A DNA stretch of 6,052 nucleotides. It comes from Spongiicolonus versatilis (GTDB lineage: Bacteria; Pseudomonadota; Gammaproteobacteria; Arenicellales; Spongiicolonaceae). The notes beneath the pieces are model-generated. The model saw only the letters and a list, made by a program, of their open reading frames with translations. It did not search any database and was not told where the DNA came from. The position numbers and the translations under genes are program-made. Shown here piece by piece: positions 1 through 5,864 of the stretch. Each line of letters begins with the position of its first letter. Within the stretch, counting starts at the first letter, position 1. The DNA is taken from positions 1-6,052 of the forward strand of contig JAPYMU010000165.1 in NCBI GenBank assembly GCA_028286165.1, in the 5' to 3' direction.

Positions 1-2
1 CG

Positions 3-785
3 GCCATTTCCGCGGCCGGCATCACCGCCTCCGACCTTGACCTCATCATTGTCGCCACCACCACCGCCGACTACGTCTTTCCCAGCACCGCCTGCGTACT
101 GCAGGAACGAATCGGCGCCGGCCCCTGCCCGGCTTTTGACGTGCAGGCGGTGTGCGCCGGCTTCATCTACGCCCTGGACACCGCCGACAAGCACATCCGC
201 ACCGGTGCCGCCAGGTGCGTGTTAGTGGTGGGCGCCGAAACTTTCTCGCGCATCATTGACTGGAGCGACCGCGCCACCTGCGTCCTGTTCGGCGACGGCG
301 CCGGCGCCATGGTGCTGGGCGCCGGCGGTGAACCCGGCATCATGAGCACCCACCTCTACGCCGACGGAAAGTACAAGGAATTGCTGTGGGTGCCGAGCGG
401 CGTGTCCACCAACTACCAAGCCGTGACCGGCGCCCGCGCCTACACGCAGATGCAGGGGCCGGAAGTGTTCAAAGTTGCAGTGCAGCGCCTCGGCGACGCC
501 GCTGTCCATGCGCTCGGCGCCAACGGCCTCAGCGCGGCCGACGTGGACTGGCTGGTGCCGCACCAGGCCAACCTGCGCATCATCAACGCCACCACCCGCC
601 GCCTGGGCCTCGCCGATGACAAGGTGGTGCTCACCATCGCCGACCACGGCAACACTTCCGCCGCCTCCATTCCGCTGGCCTTTGATGTTGCGGTGCGCGA
701 CGGCCGCATCCGCCGGGGGCACCGGGTTTTGGTGGAAGGATTCGGCGGCGGCTTCGCCTGGGGCTCGGCGTTGCTGGTTTACTGA
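3..785 (+). CDS. fabH: Beta-ketoacyl-ACP synthase III (FabH), 3' part, N-terminus outside window
   Basis: FabH condenses acetyl-CoA with malonyl-ACP to start type II fatty-acid synthesis in the cytoplasm. The reading frame is open from base 3 and ends at TGA 783-785, giving about 260 residues; the family is about 317 long, so some 55-60 N-terminal residues lie upstream. The whole catalytic triad is visible: the nucleophilic Cys in AVCAGF (codon 153-155), His in WLVPHQANLRII (codon 561-563) and Asn in DHGNTSAAS (codon 651-653). Other family landmarks are GDGAGAMVL, GIMSTHLYADG, GPEVFKVAV and the C-terminal GFGGGFAWGSALLVY. The thiolase fold looks intact and nothing suggests decay. The gene ends 17 bases before fabG, where many relatives have fabD. 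Identity is secure; FabH versus a FabH-like paralogue is settled by the neighbours. Confidence 0.96.
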   Translation, partial: AISAAGITASDLDLIIVATTTADYVFPSTACVLQERIGAGPCPAFDVQAVCAGFIYALDTADKHIRTGAARCVLVVGAETFSRIIDWSDRATCVLFGDGAGAMVLGAGGEPGIMSTHLYADGKYKELLWVPSGVSTNYQAVTGARAYTQMQGPEVFKVAVQRLGDAAVHALGANGLSAADVDWLVPHQANLRIINATTRRLGLADDKVVLTIADHGNTSAASIPLAFDVAVRDGRIRRGHRVLVEGFGGGFAWGSALLVY

Positions 786-802
786 ACGGTTATACTGCGG
801 CC

Positions 803-1546
803 ATGACTGTCCCCACCCTCAGCGGCGAGACCGCCCTGGTCACCGGCGCCACCCGGGGCATCGGCCGCGCCATTGCCGCCGCTCTCAGCGGGGCCGGGGC
901 CAGCGTGGTCGGCACCGCCACCACCGAGGCCGGCGCCGAAACCATCACCAATGCACTCGGCGGGGCCGGCGCCGGGGTCATGATGAATGTCAACGACCCC
1001 GACAGCGTCGCCCAGGCGGTGGACTTTGCCGGCAAAAAATTCGGCGCGGTGACGGTGCTGGTCAACAACGCCGGCGTCACCCGCGACAACCTGCTGCTGC
1101 GGATGAAAGACGAGGAGTGGGAAGCCATCATGGACACCAACCTGAAATCAGTCTACCGCCTGAGCCGCGCCTGCCTGCGCGGCATGACCCGGGCGCGGCG
1201 CGGGCGGATTATCAACATCACCTCGGTGGTCGGCTTCACCGGCAACCCCGGCCAGAGCAACTACGCCGCCGCCAAGGCCGGCATCGCCGGCTTCACCCGC
1301 GCCCTCGCCCTGGAGGTCGCCAGCCGCAACATCACCGTCAACGCGGTCGCCCCCGGCTTCATCGAAACCGACATGACCGCAACGCTGGACGCCGCCCAGC
1401 GCGAGCGGCTGCGCGCCGCCATTCCCCTGGGCCGGCTGGGCGCGGCCCGGGATGTGGCCGCCGCCGTGGCTTTCCTGGCCGGCCCGGCGGCGGGCTACAT
1501 CACCGGCGCCACCCTGCATGTGAACGGCGGCATGTTCATGGCTTGA
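803..1546 (+). CDS. fabG: 3-oxoacyl-ACP reductase FabG
   Basis: FabG is the NADPH-dependent reductase that converts 3-ketoacyl-ACP to 3-hydroxyacyl-ACP, the first reduction of each elongation cycle. The 247-residue product matches the usual ~244-248. It is a short-chain dehydrogenase: cofactor motif TGATRGIG at residues 14-21, NNAG at 88-91, catalytic Ser141 (in NITSVVG), Tyr154 and Lys158 (YAAAK), and the family signature APGFIETDMT, ending GGMFMA. The catalytic residues sit at a constant offset of three from E. coli FabG numbering (138/151/155). The ATG at 803 places the Rossmann start where expected; there is no Shine-Dalgarno sequence in the 17-base gap after fabH, so initiation may depend on coupling or on a very short leader. 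Its position between fabH and acpP supports the fatty-acid role over a generic SDR. Confidence 0.96.
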   Translation: MTVPTLSGETALVTGATRGIGRAIAAALSGAGASVVGTATTEAGAETITNALGGAGAGVMMNVNDPDSVAQAVDFAGKKFGAVTVLVNNAGVTRDNLLLRMKDEEWEAIMDTNLKSVYRLSRACLRGMTRARRGRIINITSVVGFTGNPGQSNYAAAKAGIAGFTRALALEVASRNITVNAVAPGFIETDMTATLDAAQRERLRAAIPLGRLGAARDVAAAVAFLAGPAAGYITGATLHVNGGMFMA

Positions 1547-1548
1547 CC

Positions 1549-1578
1549 TTGACTTGCGCCGCCGGTTGTTGCTATTTT
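1549..1578 (+). promoter_or_regulatory. Candidate sigma70 promoter for acpP (extended -10)
   Basis: In the 71-base fabG-acpP spacer, TTGACT (1549-1554) is followed after 18 bases by TATTTT (1573-1578), preceded by TGC (1570-1572), which makes an extended -10 element. A second -35-like hexamer, TTGACC (1543-1548), overlaps the fabG stop. The A/T-rich -10 stands out in a very GC-rich background. This would start transcription about 30 bases before acpP and allow extra acpP transcript, as known for the separate acpP promoter in E. coli. This is an inference from sequence only. Confidence 0.6.
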
Positions 1579-1603
1579 CCCCCCACCTTTCAACCCGCAA
1601 CTA

Positions 1604-1609
1604 CGGAGA
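1604..1609 (+). promoter_or_regulatory. Ribosome binding site of acpP
   Basis: CGGAGA, with GGAG at 1605-1608, lies nine bases before the acpP ATG. It is one of only two good Shine-Dalgarno sequences in the window (the other precedes holB), which fits the need for abundant carrier protein. Confidence 0.7.
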
Positions 1610-1617
1610 CCGAAGCC

Positions 1618-1857
1618 ATGAGCAGCGTAGAAGACCGCGTCAAAAAAATTGTCGTGGAGCAACTCGGCGTGAGCGAAGAGCAAATCACCGCCGAGGCCTC
1701 GTTCATTGACGACCTGGGCGCCGATTCACTGGACACAGTGGAGTTGGTCATGGCCCTGGAAGAGGAATTCGACACCGAGATTCCCGACGACGAGGCCGAG
1801 AACATCACCACCGTCAAGCAGGCCATTGAATACATTGAAGCCCACCTGCCGGGCTGA
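1618..1857 (+). CDS. acpP: Acyl carrier protein AcpP
   Basis: AcpP carries growing acyl chains on a phosphopantetheine arm and is the shared substrate carrier of FabH, FabG and FabF in the cytoplasm. The product is 79 residues, the normal length (E. coli 78), very acidic, and all of one four-helix domain. The attachment motif DSLDTVEL is present, with the modified serine at residue 37 (codon 1726-1728), preceded by FIDDLGA and followed by the recognition helix region EEFDTEIPDDEAE. The ATG at 1618 is set by the Shine-Dalgarno at 1605-1608 and by the standard N-terminus (SSVEDRVKKIVVEQLGV). The same frame stays open far upstream through fabG, but that extension is a shadow. The gene probably has its own promoter in the spacer just upstream; fabF follows 12 bases later. 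Confidence 0.98.
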   Translation: MSSVEDRVKKIVVEQLGVSEEQITAEASFIDDLGADSLDTVELVMALEEEFDTEIPDDEAENITTVKQAIEYIEAHLPG

Positions 1858-1868
1858 GCCGCCGCCAC

Positions 1869-1892
1869 GGTGACGGTGACGGCGGTGACGGC
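1869..1892 (+). repeat. GGTGAC short repeat spanning the fabF start
   Basis: Three GGTGAC units (1869-1874, 1875-1880, and 1885-1890 after GGCG) cover the fabF initiation region. The repeat supplies three in-frame GTG codons (1870, 1876, 1885) and overlapping GGTGA sequences that could act as weak ribosome binding sites. It makes the true start uncertain. Confidence 0.6.
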
Positions 1893-3147
1893 GGCGAGTT
1901 CCAAACGGCGCGTGGCGGTCACCGGCCTCGGCATCGTGTCGCCCCTCGGCGTCGGCCTTGCCGCCAACCACGCCGCCGTCACCAGCGGCCAAAGCGGCAT
2001 CGGCCCGATTACCCGCTTCGACCCCGCCGGCCAGCCCTGCGCCATCGCCGGCGAGGTCAGCGGTTTTGACCTCGCAACCGCCACCGATGGCGTGGTGGCG
2101 GCGAAGGAGGTGAAGAAAATGGACCGCTTCATCCAGTTCGGCATGGCCGCCGGCATAGAAGCGGTGGCCGACAGCGGCCTTGAGGTCACTGAAGCCAACG
2201 CCGCCCGCATCGGCGTCTACATCGGCTCCGGCATCGGCGGCGTGGAGACCATTGAAAACACCGCCATTGCGGTGCGCGACCGGGGGCCGCGCCGGGTGTC
2301 GCCGTTCTACATTCCCATGAGCATCATCAACATGATCTCCGGCAATCTGTCCATCCTCTACGGCATGCGCGGGCCCAACCTGGCCATGGTCACCGCCTGC
2401 ACCACCGGCACCCACGCCATCGGCGAGGCCGCGCGCATCATTGAATACGGCGACGCCGACGCCATGGTGGCCGGCGGCGCCGAGGCCGCCATCACCCCCA
2501 CCAGCATCGCCGGTTTTGGCAATGCCCGCGCCCTGAGCCGCCGCGACTGCCCGCCGGCCGAGGCCAGTTGTCCGTTTGACCGCCGCCGCGACGGTTTCGT
2601 CATGGGCGAGGGCGCCGGCGTGCTGGTGCTGGAGGAGTGGCAGCACGCCAGCCGCCGCGGCGCGCGGATTTACGCCGAGTTGCGCGGCTTCGGCATGAGC
2701 GGTGACGCCCACCACATGACCGCCCCGGCCCCCGGCGGCGGCGGCGCCGTCCGCTGCATGGAAAACGCGCTGCGCAATGCGGCCATGGACGCCGCCGAAG
2801 TGGACTACATCAACGCCCACGGCACCAGCACGCCCCTCGGCGACGTGGTGGAAACCGAGGCGGTAAAAAAAGTGTTCGGCGCGCATGCGGCAAGCCTCAC
2901 CGTCAGTTCCACCAAATCCATGGTCGGCCACCTGCTCGGCGCCAGCGGCGGCGTGGAGGCGGTGTACACCGCGCTGGCGCTGCACCACCAGACCGCGCCG
3001 CCGACCATCAATCTGGCGCAGCCCGACCCGCAGTGCGACCTGGACTACGCCCCGCACAGCGCGCGGCCGATGAAGATTCGCGGCGCCCTCAGCAACTCAT
3101 TCGGCTTCGGCGGCACCAACGGCACCCTGGCCATGGCCCGCGCGTAG
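1870..3147 (+). CDS. fabF: Beta-ketoacyl-ACP synthase II (FabF)
   Basis: FabF condenses acyl-ACP with malonyl-ACP in the elongation steps and in other bacteria adjusts unsaturated chain length. The catalytic Cys177 is in VTACTTGTH (codon 2398-2400), His317 in NAHGTSTPLGD (2818-2820), Lys349 in STKSMVGH and His354 in VGHLLGASGG (2929-2931). All sit at a constant offset of 14 from E. coli FabF, so the core has no insertions relative to it. The C-terminus NSFGFGGTNGTLA is complete. There is no ATG at the 5' end: GTG codons at 1870, 1876 and 1885 all lie in a GGTGAC repeat. The 1870 start gives 425 residues; 1885 gives 420 and is closer to the family (E. coli 413) with a weak GGTGA upstream. It follows acpP by 12 bases and is probably co-transcribed with it. 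Confidence 0.96.
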   Translation: MTVTAVTAASSKRRVAVTGLGIVSPLGVGLAANHAAVTSGQSGIGPITRFDPAGQPCAIAGEVSGFDLATATDGVVAAKEVKKMDRFIQFGMAAGIEAVADSGLEVTEANAARIGVYIGSGIGGVETIENTAIAVRDRGPRRVSPFYIPMSIINMISGNLSILYGMRGPNLAMVTACTTGTHAIGEAARIIEYGDADAMVAGGAEAAITPTSIAGFGNARALSRRDCPPAEASCPFDRRRDGFVMGEGAGVLVLEEWQHASRRGARIYAELRGFGMSGDAHHMTAPAPGGGGAVRCMENALRNAAMDAAEVDYINAHGTSTPLGDVVETEAVKKVFGAHAASLTVSSTKSMVGHLLGASGGVEAVYTALALHHQTAPPTINLAQPDPQCDLDYAPHSARPMKIRGALSNSFGFGGTNGTLAMARA

Positions 3148-3165
3148 CGCGCAGCCGCAATCGTC

Positions 3166-4170
3166 GTGGCGCGTGGCAAGTTCGGGGCCGCCGGCCCCAA
3201 TATTTTAATCGCCCTCACCCTCGGCGGCGCGCTGGCGTTGCTGGCGCTGCATTACGCCGGCCACCGCGCCATCACCCCCGGCGCCGAGCCGTACCTCATC
3301 GCGCCCGGCGCCACCCTCGGCGATTTTGCCGCTGAATTGAAAAAACGCGGCGTCCTGCGCGAAACCGCCTCGTTTCTGCTGTGGGCGCGCCTGCGCGGCG
3401 GCGGCCGGCGGATGAAAGCCGGCGAATACGACCTGAGCGGCGCCGATTCCATCGTCAAAGTGCTCGGCATGGTCACGCGCGGCGAGGTGATCCACTACTC
3501 GCTGACGGTGATTGAGGGCTGGCGCTTCCGCGATATCCGCGCCGCCCTCGCAAAAGCCGGCCGCCTGCGCCAGACCCTCAGCGGCCTGAGCGATGCCGAG
3601 GTGATGGCCGCCCTGGGCCGGCCGGGGGTGCATCCGGAGGGGCGGTTTTTCCCCGACACCTACCGCTATACCCCGGCGCAGACCGATGCCGAGGTTTTGC
3701 GCAACGGTTTTGCCCGCATGGACGCCGAATTGGCCCGCGCCTGGGCGGCGCGCGCGCCCGGCCTGCCGCTGCGCTCGGCGGAGGAGGCGCTGGTACTGGC
3801 CTCCATCATTGAAAAAGAAACCGCCCTGGCCGCCGAGCGCGGCCGGGTGGCGGCGGTGTTCACCAACCGCTTGCGCAAGCGCATGCGCCTGGAAGCCGAC
3901 CCAACCGTGGTCTACGGCCTCGGCGACAAGTTCACCGGCAACATCACCCGGGCGCACCTGCGCGCCGACAATGCTTACAATACCTACACCCGGCGCGGCC
4001 TGCCGCCGACGCCCATCGCCTCGCCGTCGGCAGCCTCACTGCGCGCCGCCACCCGGCCGGGCGACAGCGACGCACTGTATTTTGTCGCCCGGGGTGACGG
4101 CAGCCACGAATTTTCAACCACTTACCGCCAACACCTGCGCGCTGTTCGCAAGTTTCAACTGAAAAAATGA
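3166..4170 (+). CDS. mltG: Endolytic murein transglycosylase MltG (YceG-like)
   Basis: MltG is an inner-membrane lytic transglycosylase that cleaves nascent glycan strands and is thought to end their polymerisation. The product is 334 residues (E. coli 340). A hydrophobic segment at about residues 12-31 is the single N-terminal membrane anchor, with the rest periplasmic. A LysM-like part follows (IAPGATLGDFAAELKKRGV, then KAGEYDL), then the catalytic domain with HPEGRFFPDTY, the ASIIEKET motif holding the catalytic glutamate region (residues 216-218), RLEADPTVVYG and YNTYTRRGLPPTPIA. The GTG at 3166 is the only usable start between the fabF stop and the membrane segment; no clear Shine-Dalgarno is seen. 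It lies 18 bases after fabF, with no pabC between, and its TGA overlaps the tmk ATG. A former annotation for this family was aminodeoxychorismate lyase, which is a misnomer. Confidence 0.95.
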   Translation: MARGKFGAAGPNILIALTLGGALALLALHYAGHRAITPGAEPYLIAPGATLGDFAAELKKRGVLRETASFLLWARLRGGGRRMKAGEYDLSGADSIVKVLGMVTRGEVIHYSLTVIEGWRFRDIRAALAKAGRLRQTLSGLSDAEVMAALGRPGVHPEGRFFPDTYRYTPAQTDAEVLRNGFARMDAELARAWAARAPGLPLRSAEEALVLASIIEKETALAAERGRVAAVFTNRLRKRMRLEADPTVVYGLGDKFTGNITRAHLRADNAYNTYTRRGLPPTPIASPSAASLRAATRPGDSDALYFVARGDGSHEFSTTYRQHLRAVRKFQLKK

Positions 4171-4796
4171 AAGGCAAATTCCTCACCCTGGAAGGCATCG
4201 ACGGCGCCGGCAAATCCACCGCATTGCGCTTCGTCAGCGGCTGCCTTGACCGCCACGGCATCCGCCACACCGTCACCCGCGAGCCCGGCGGCACGCGGCT
4301 GGGCGAGGCCTTGCGCGACCTCATGCTCCACGACGCCACCACCGAGGTTTGTGCCGAGGCCGAGACACTGCTGATGTTCGCCGCCCGCGCCCAGCACTTG
4401 AATGATGTCATCCGCCCGGCCCTGGTGCGCGGCGAGTGGGTGGTCTGCGACCGCTTCACCGACGCCACCTACGCCTACCAGGGCGGCGGCCGCGGTGTGG
4501 CGGAGGCGCGCATCGCCGCGCTGGAATCGTGGACGCAGGGCGAATTTCGGCCGCACCTGACGCTGCTGCTGGACATGGAGCCGGCTGCCGCCGGCCGCCG
4601 CATCAAAGCCGCCGACCTTTTTGAGCGCGAGAGCAGCCGCTTCATGCGCCGGGTGCGGCAGGTGTACCGTGAACGCCAGCAGGCGGCGCCGGCGCGGGTC
4701 CACCTGGTGGACGGCGCGCAGGAGTTGCCGGCGGTGCGCGCCAGGGTGGAGCAAGTGATTGGCGGATTCGTCCACCAGGCGCGGGAGGCGGCGTGA
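4167..4796 (+). CDS. tmk: Thymidylate kinase Tmk
   Basis: Tmk phosphorylates dTMP to dTDP with ATP in the cytoplasm, an essential step for dTTP supply. The product is 209 residues (E. coli 213). The P-loop GIDGAGKST is at residues 10-18, the dTMP-binding REPGG at 38-42 and the DRF motif at 95-97, followed by YAYQGGGRG. The P-loop lacks the Arg of type I enzymes, so a type II (E. coli-like) enzyme is expected, with catalytic arginines in the LID. The LID here (about residues 142-156) reads GRRIKAADLFERES, which seems about two residues short and has DLFE where relatives have DR(I/F)E; Arg144 and Arg145 remain. The ATG at 4167 overlaps the mltG stop (ATGA), indicating translational coupling. 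The gene runs into holB by a TGATG overlap. Confidence 0.95.
   Translation: MKGKFLTLEGIDGAGKSTALRFVSGCLDRHGIRHTVTREPGGTRLGEALRDLMLHDATTEVCAEAETLLMFAARAQHLNDVIRPALVRGEWVVCDRFTDATYAYQGGGRGVAEARIAALESWTQGEFRPHLTLLLDMEPAAAGRRIKAADLFERESSRFMRRVRQVYRERQQAAPARVHLVDGAQELPAVRARVEQVIGGFVHQAREAA
4783..4788 (+). promoter_or_regulatory. Ribosome binding site of holB inside tmk
   Basis: GGGAGG lies within the last codons of tmk, seven bases before ATG 4796. This spacing favours the ATG at 4796 over the GTG at 4793 as the holB start. Confidence 0.65.
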
Positions 4797-5845
4797 TGGA
4801 CGTCCACCCGTGGAACCGCGGCCTGTGGACAATGCTGCTGCGCGAGTGGCAGCGGCTGCCGCATGCGCTGCTGTTTTACGGCCCGCGCGGAATGGGGCGG
4901 ACGGCCCTGGCCATGGCGGCGGCGCGCAGGTGCCTGGCCGGGGAGGCCGGGGCGGAGCAGGGCGGTGATGGCACATTGTTTGACGCCGCCACCCACCCCG
5001 ATTTCCACCTCCTCACCACCGAGGAGGCGGCCGCCGCGGCTGGCGAGGAAAGTTTGTTCGCCCGCTATGCGGCGCGCTATCTGGAGGAGCGCAAGGGCAA
5101 AACGCCGAAGAGCGGGCCCAGGACGGTGATCACGGTGCACGCGGTGCGGGAGTTAATCGACGATCTGGTGACCCGGCCCGGCATAGCGGCCTGGCGGGCG
5201 GTGTTAGTGGCGCCGGCCGAGGCCATGAATGCCAACGCCGCCAACGCGCTGCTGAAAGTGCTGGAGGAACCGCCGCCGGAAACGCTGTTTCTGCTCACCG
5301 CCGGGAACTTGTCGCGCATTCCGGCGACCATCCGCAGCCGCTGCATGCTGCTGCCGCTGTCACCGCCGCCGCCGGCCGAGGCGCGGGCGTGGCTGGCGCG
5401 GGAAGCCGGTGACGGCGCCGGTGAAGCCAAGGCGGCCGATGAACTGCTGGCCCTGGCCGGCGGCGCGCCGTTGCGGGCGGCCGAATTGCACGGCAGCGGT
5501 TTCGCCGCTTTCCACCGCCAACTGCAACATGATGTGGAGCGGCTGTGGGGCGGGCAGGGCGGCGGCGCTTTTGCCGCACAATGGCCGGCGCAAGGGCCGC
5601 CGGCGGTGGTGGCGGCGATGCAGCAAATCGTGGTGCGGCGCATCCGCCAAATCCTCACCCATGGCGGCGGCGGCACTGCACGGCTGTTTGCGCTTTATGA
5701 CCACCTGAGCGGCGTGCGGCGGGTTTACGACAATGTGCTGGACGCGCAACTGCTGCTGGAAGAGTTGGCAATGGCGGTGGAGGCGGCCGGGCGGCCGGGC
5801 GGCCGGGTGACGGTGAGCAAGTTAGAAACTCTTCCAAATCGCTAA
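4796..5845 (+). CDS. holB: DNA polymerase III subunit delta' (HolB)
   Basis: Delta' is the stator of the clamp loader that places the beta clamp on DNA. The product is 349 residues (E. coli 334). AAA+ features in order are PHALLFYGPRGMGRTALA at 22-39, a P-loop with Arg35 in place of the Lys; THPD at 66-69; VHAVREL at 114-120; ANALLKVLEEPP near 149-160; and the SRC motif at 181-183. A C-terminal helical collar follows. In E. coli four cysteines bind zinc just before THPD; here only Cys46 remains. Between THPD and VHAVREL there are about 30 extra residues (Ala/Glu-rich, then Arg/Lys-rich). Delta' is not an active ATPase in E. coli, so the altered P-loop is tolerable. The start is ATG 4796, overlapping the tmk TGA, with a good Shine-Dalgarno. 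The tmk and tatD neighbours support HolB over DnaX. Confidence 0.92.
   Translation: MDVHPWNRGLWTMLLREWQRLPHALLFYGPRGMGRTALAMAAARRCLAGEAGAEQGGDGTLFDAATHPDFHLLTTEEAAAAAGEESLFARYAARYLEERKGKTPKSGPRTVITVHAVRELIDDLVTRPGIAAWRAVLVAPAEAMNANAANALLKVLEEPPPETLFLLTAGNLSRIPATIRSRCMLLPLSPPPPAEARAWLAREAGDGAGEAKAADELLALAGGAPLRAAELHGSGFAAFHRQLQHDVERLWGGQGGGAFAAQWPAQGPPAVVAAMQQIVVRRIRQILTHGGGGTARLFALYDHLSGVRRVYDNVLDAQLLLEELAMAVEAAGRPGGRVTVSKLETLPNR
5782..5805 (+). repeat. Three perfect tandem copies of GGCGGCCG in holB
   Basis: GGCGGCCG occurs three times without a break (5782-5789, 5790-5797, 5798-5805) and encodes an AAGRPGGR stretch near the HolB C-terminus. Because the unit is eight bases, gain or loss of one copy would shift the frame for the last dozen or so codons. 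Confidence 0.75.
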
Positions 5846-5864
5846 GTTAGCGGAAATTCCTGCG

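Noticed and set aside
222..722. Open frame of 166 codons on the - strand opposite fabH
   Set aside because: Shadow of the fabH codons, no start signals and no known domain.
475..1857. 460-codon + frame that ends in acpP and extends upstream through fabG
   Set aside because: Upstream of 1618 the translation is Arg/Pro-rich nonsense overlapping fabH and fabG in another frame; only the last 79 codons are a real gene, set by the ribosome binding site and the AcpP N-terminus.
2862..2871. A7 run in fabF (and similar A runs in fabG and acpP) as a slippage or frameshift site
   Set aside because: Each is simply two AAA Lys codons next to an A-ending or A-starting neighbour; the encoded proteins are intact in frame and no alternative frame product is recognisable.
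1726..3057. Long open frame of 443 codons on the - strand opposite fabF
   Set aside because: It mirrors fabF codons in a GC-rich genome, has low-complexity Ala/Gly/His-rich content and no recognisable domain; fabF has all its catalytic residues on the + strand.
3140..3152. Inverted repeat GCGCG-TAG-CGCGC at the fabF stop as a terminator
   Set aside because: The stem is only five pairs, there is no T run after it, and mltG starts 14 bases downstream; in this base composition such palindromes are expected by chance.
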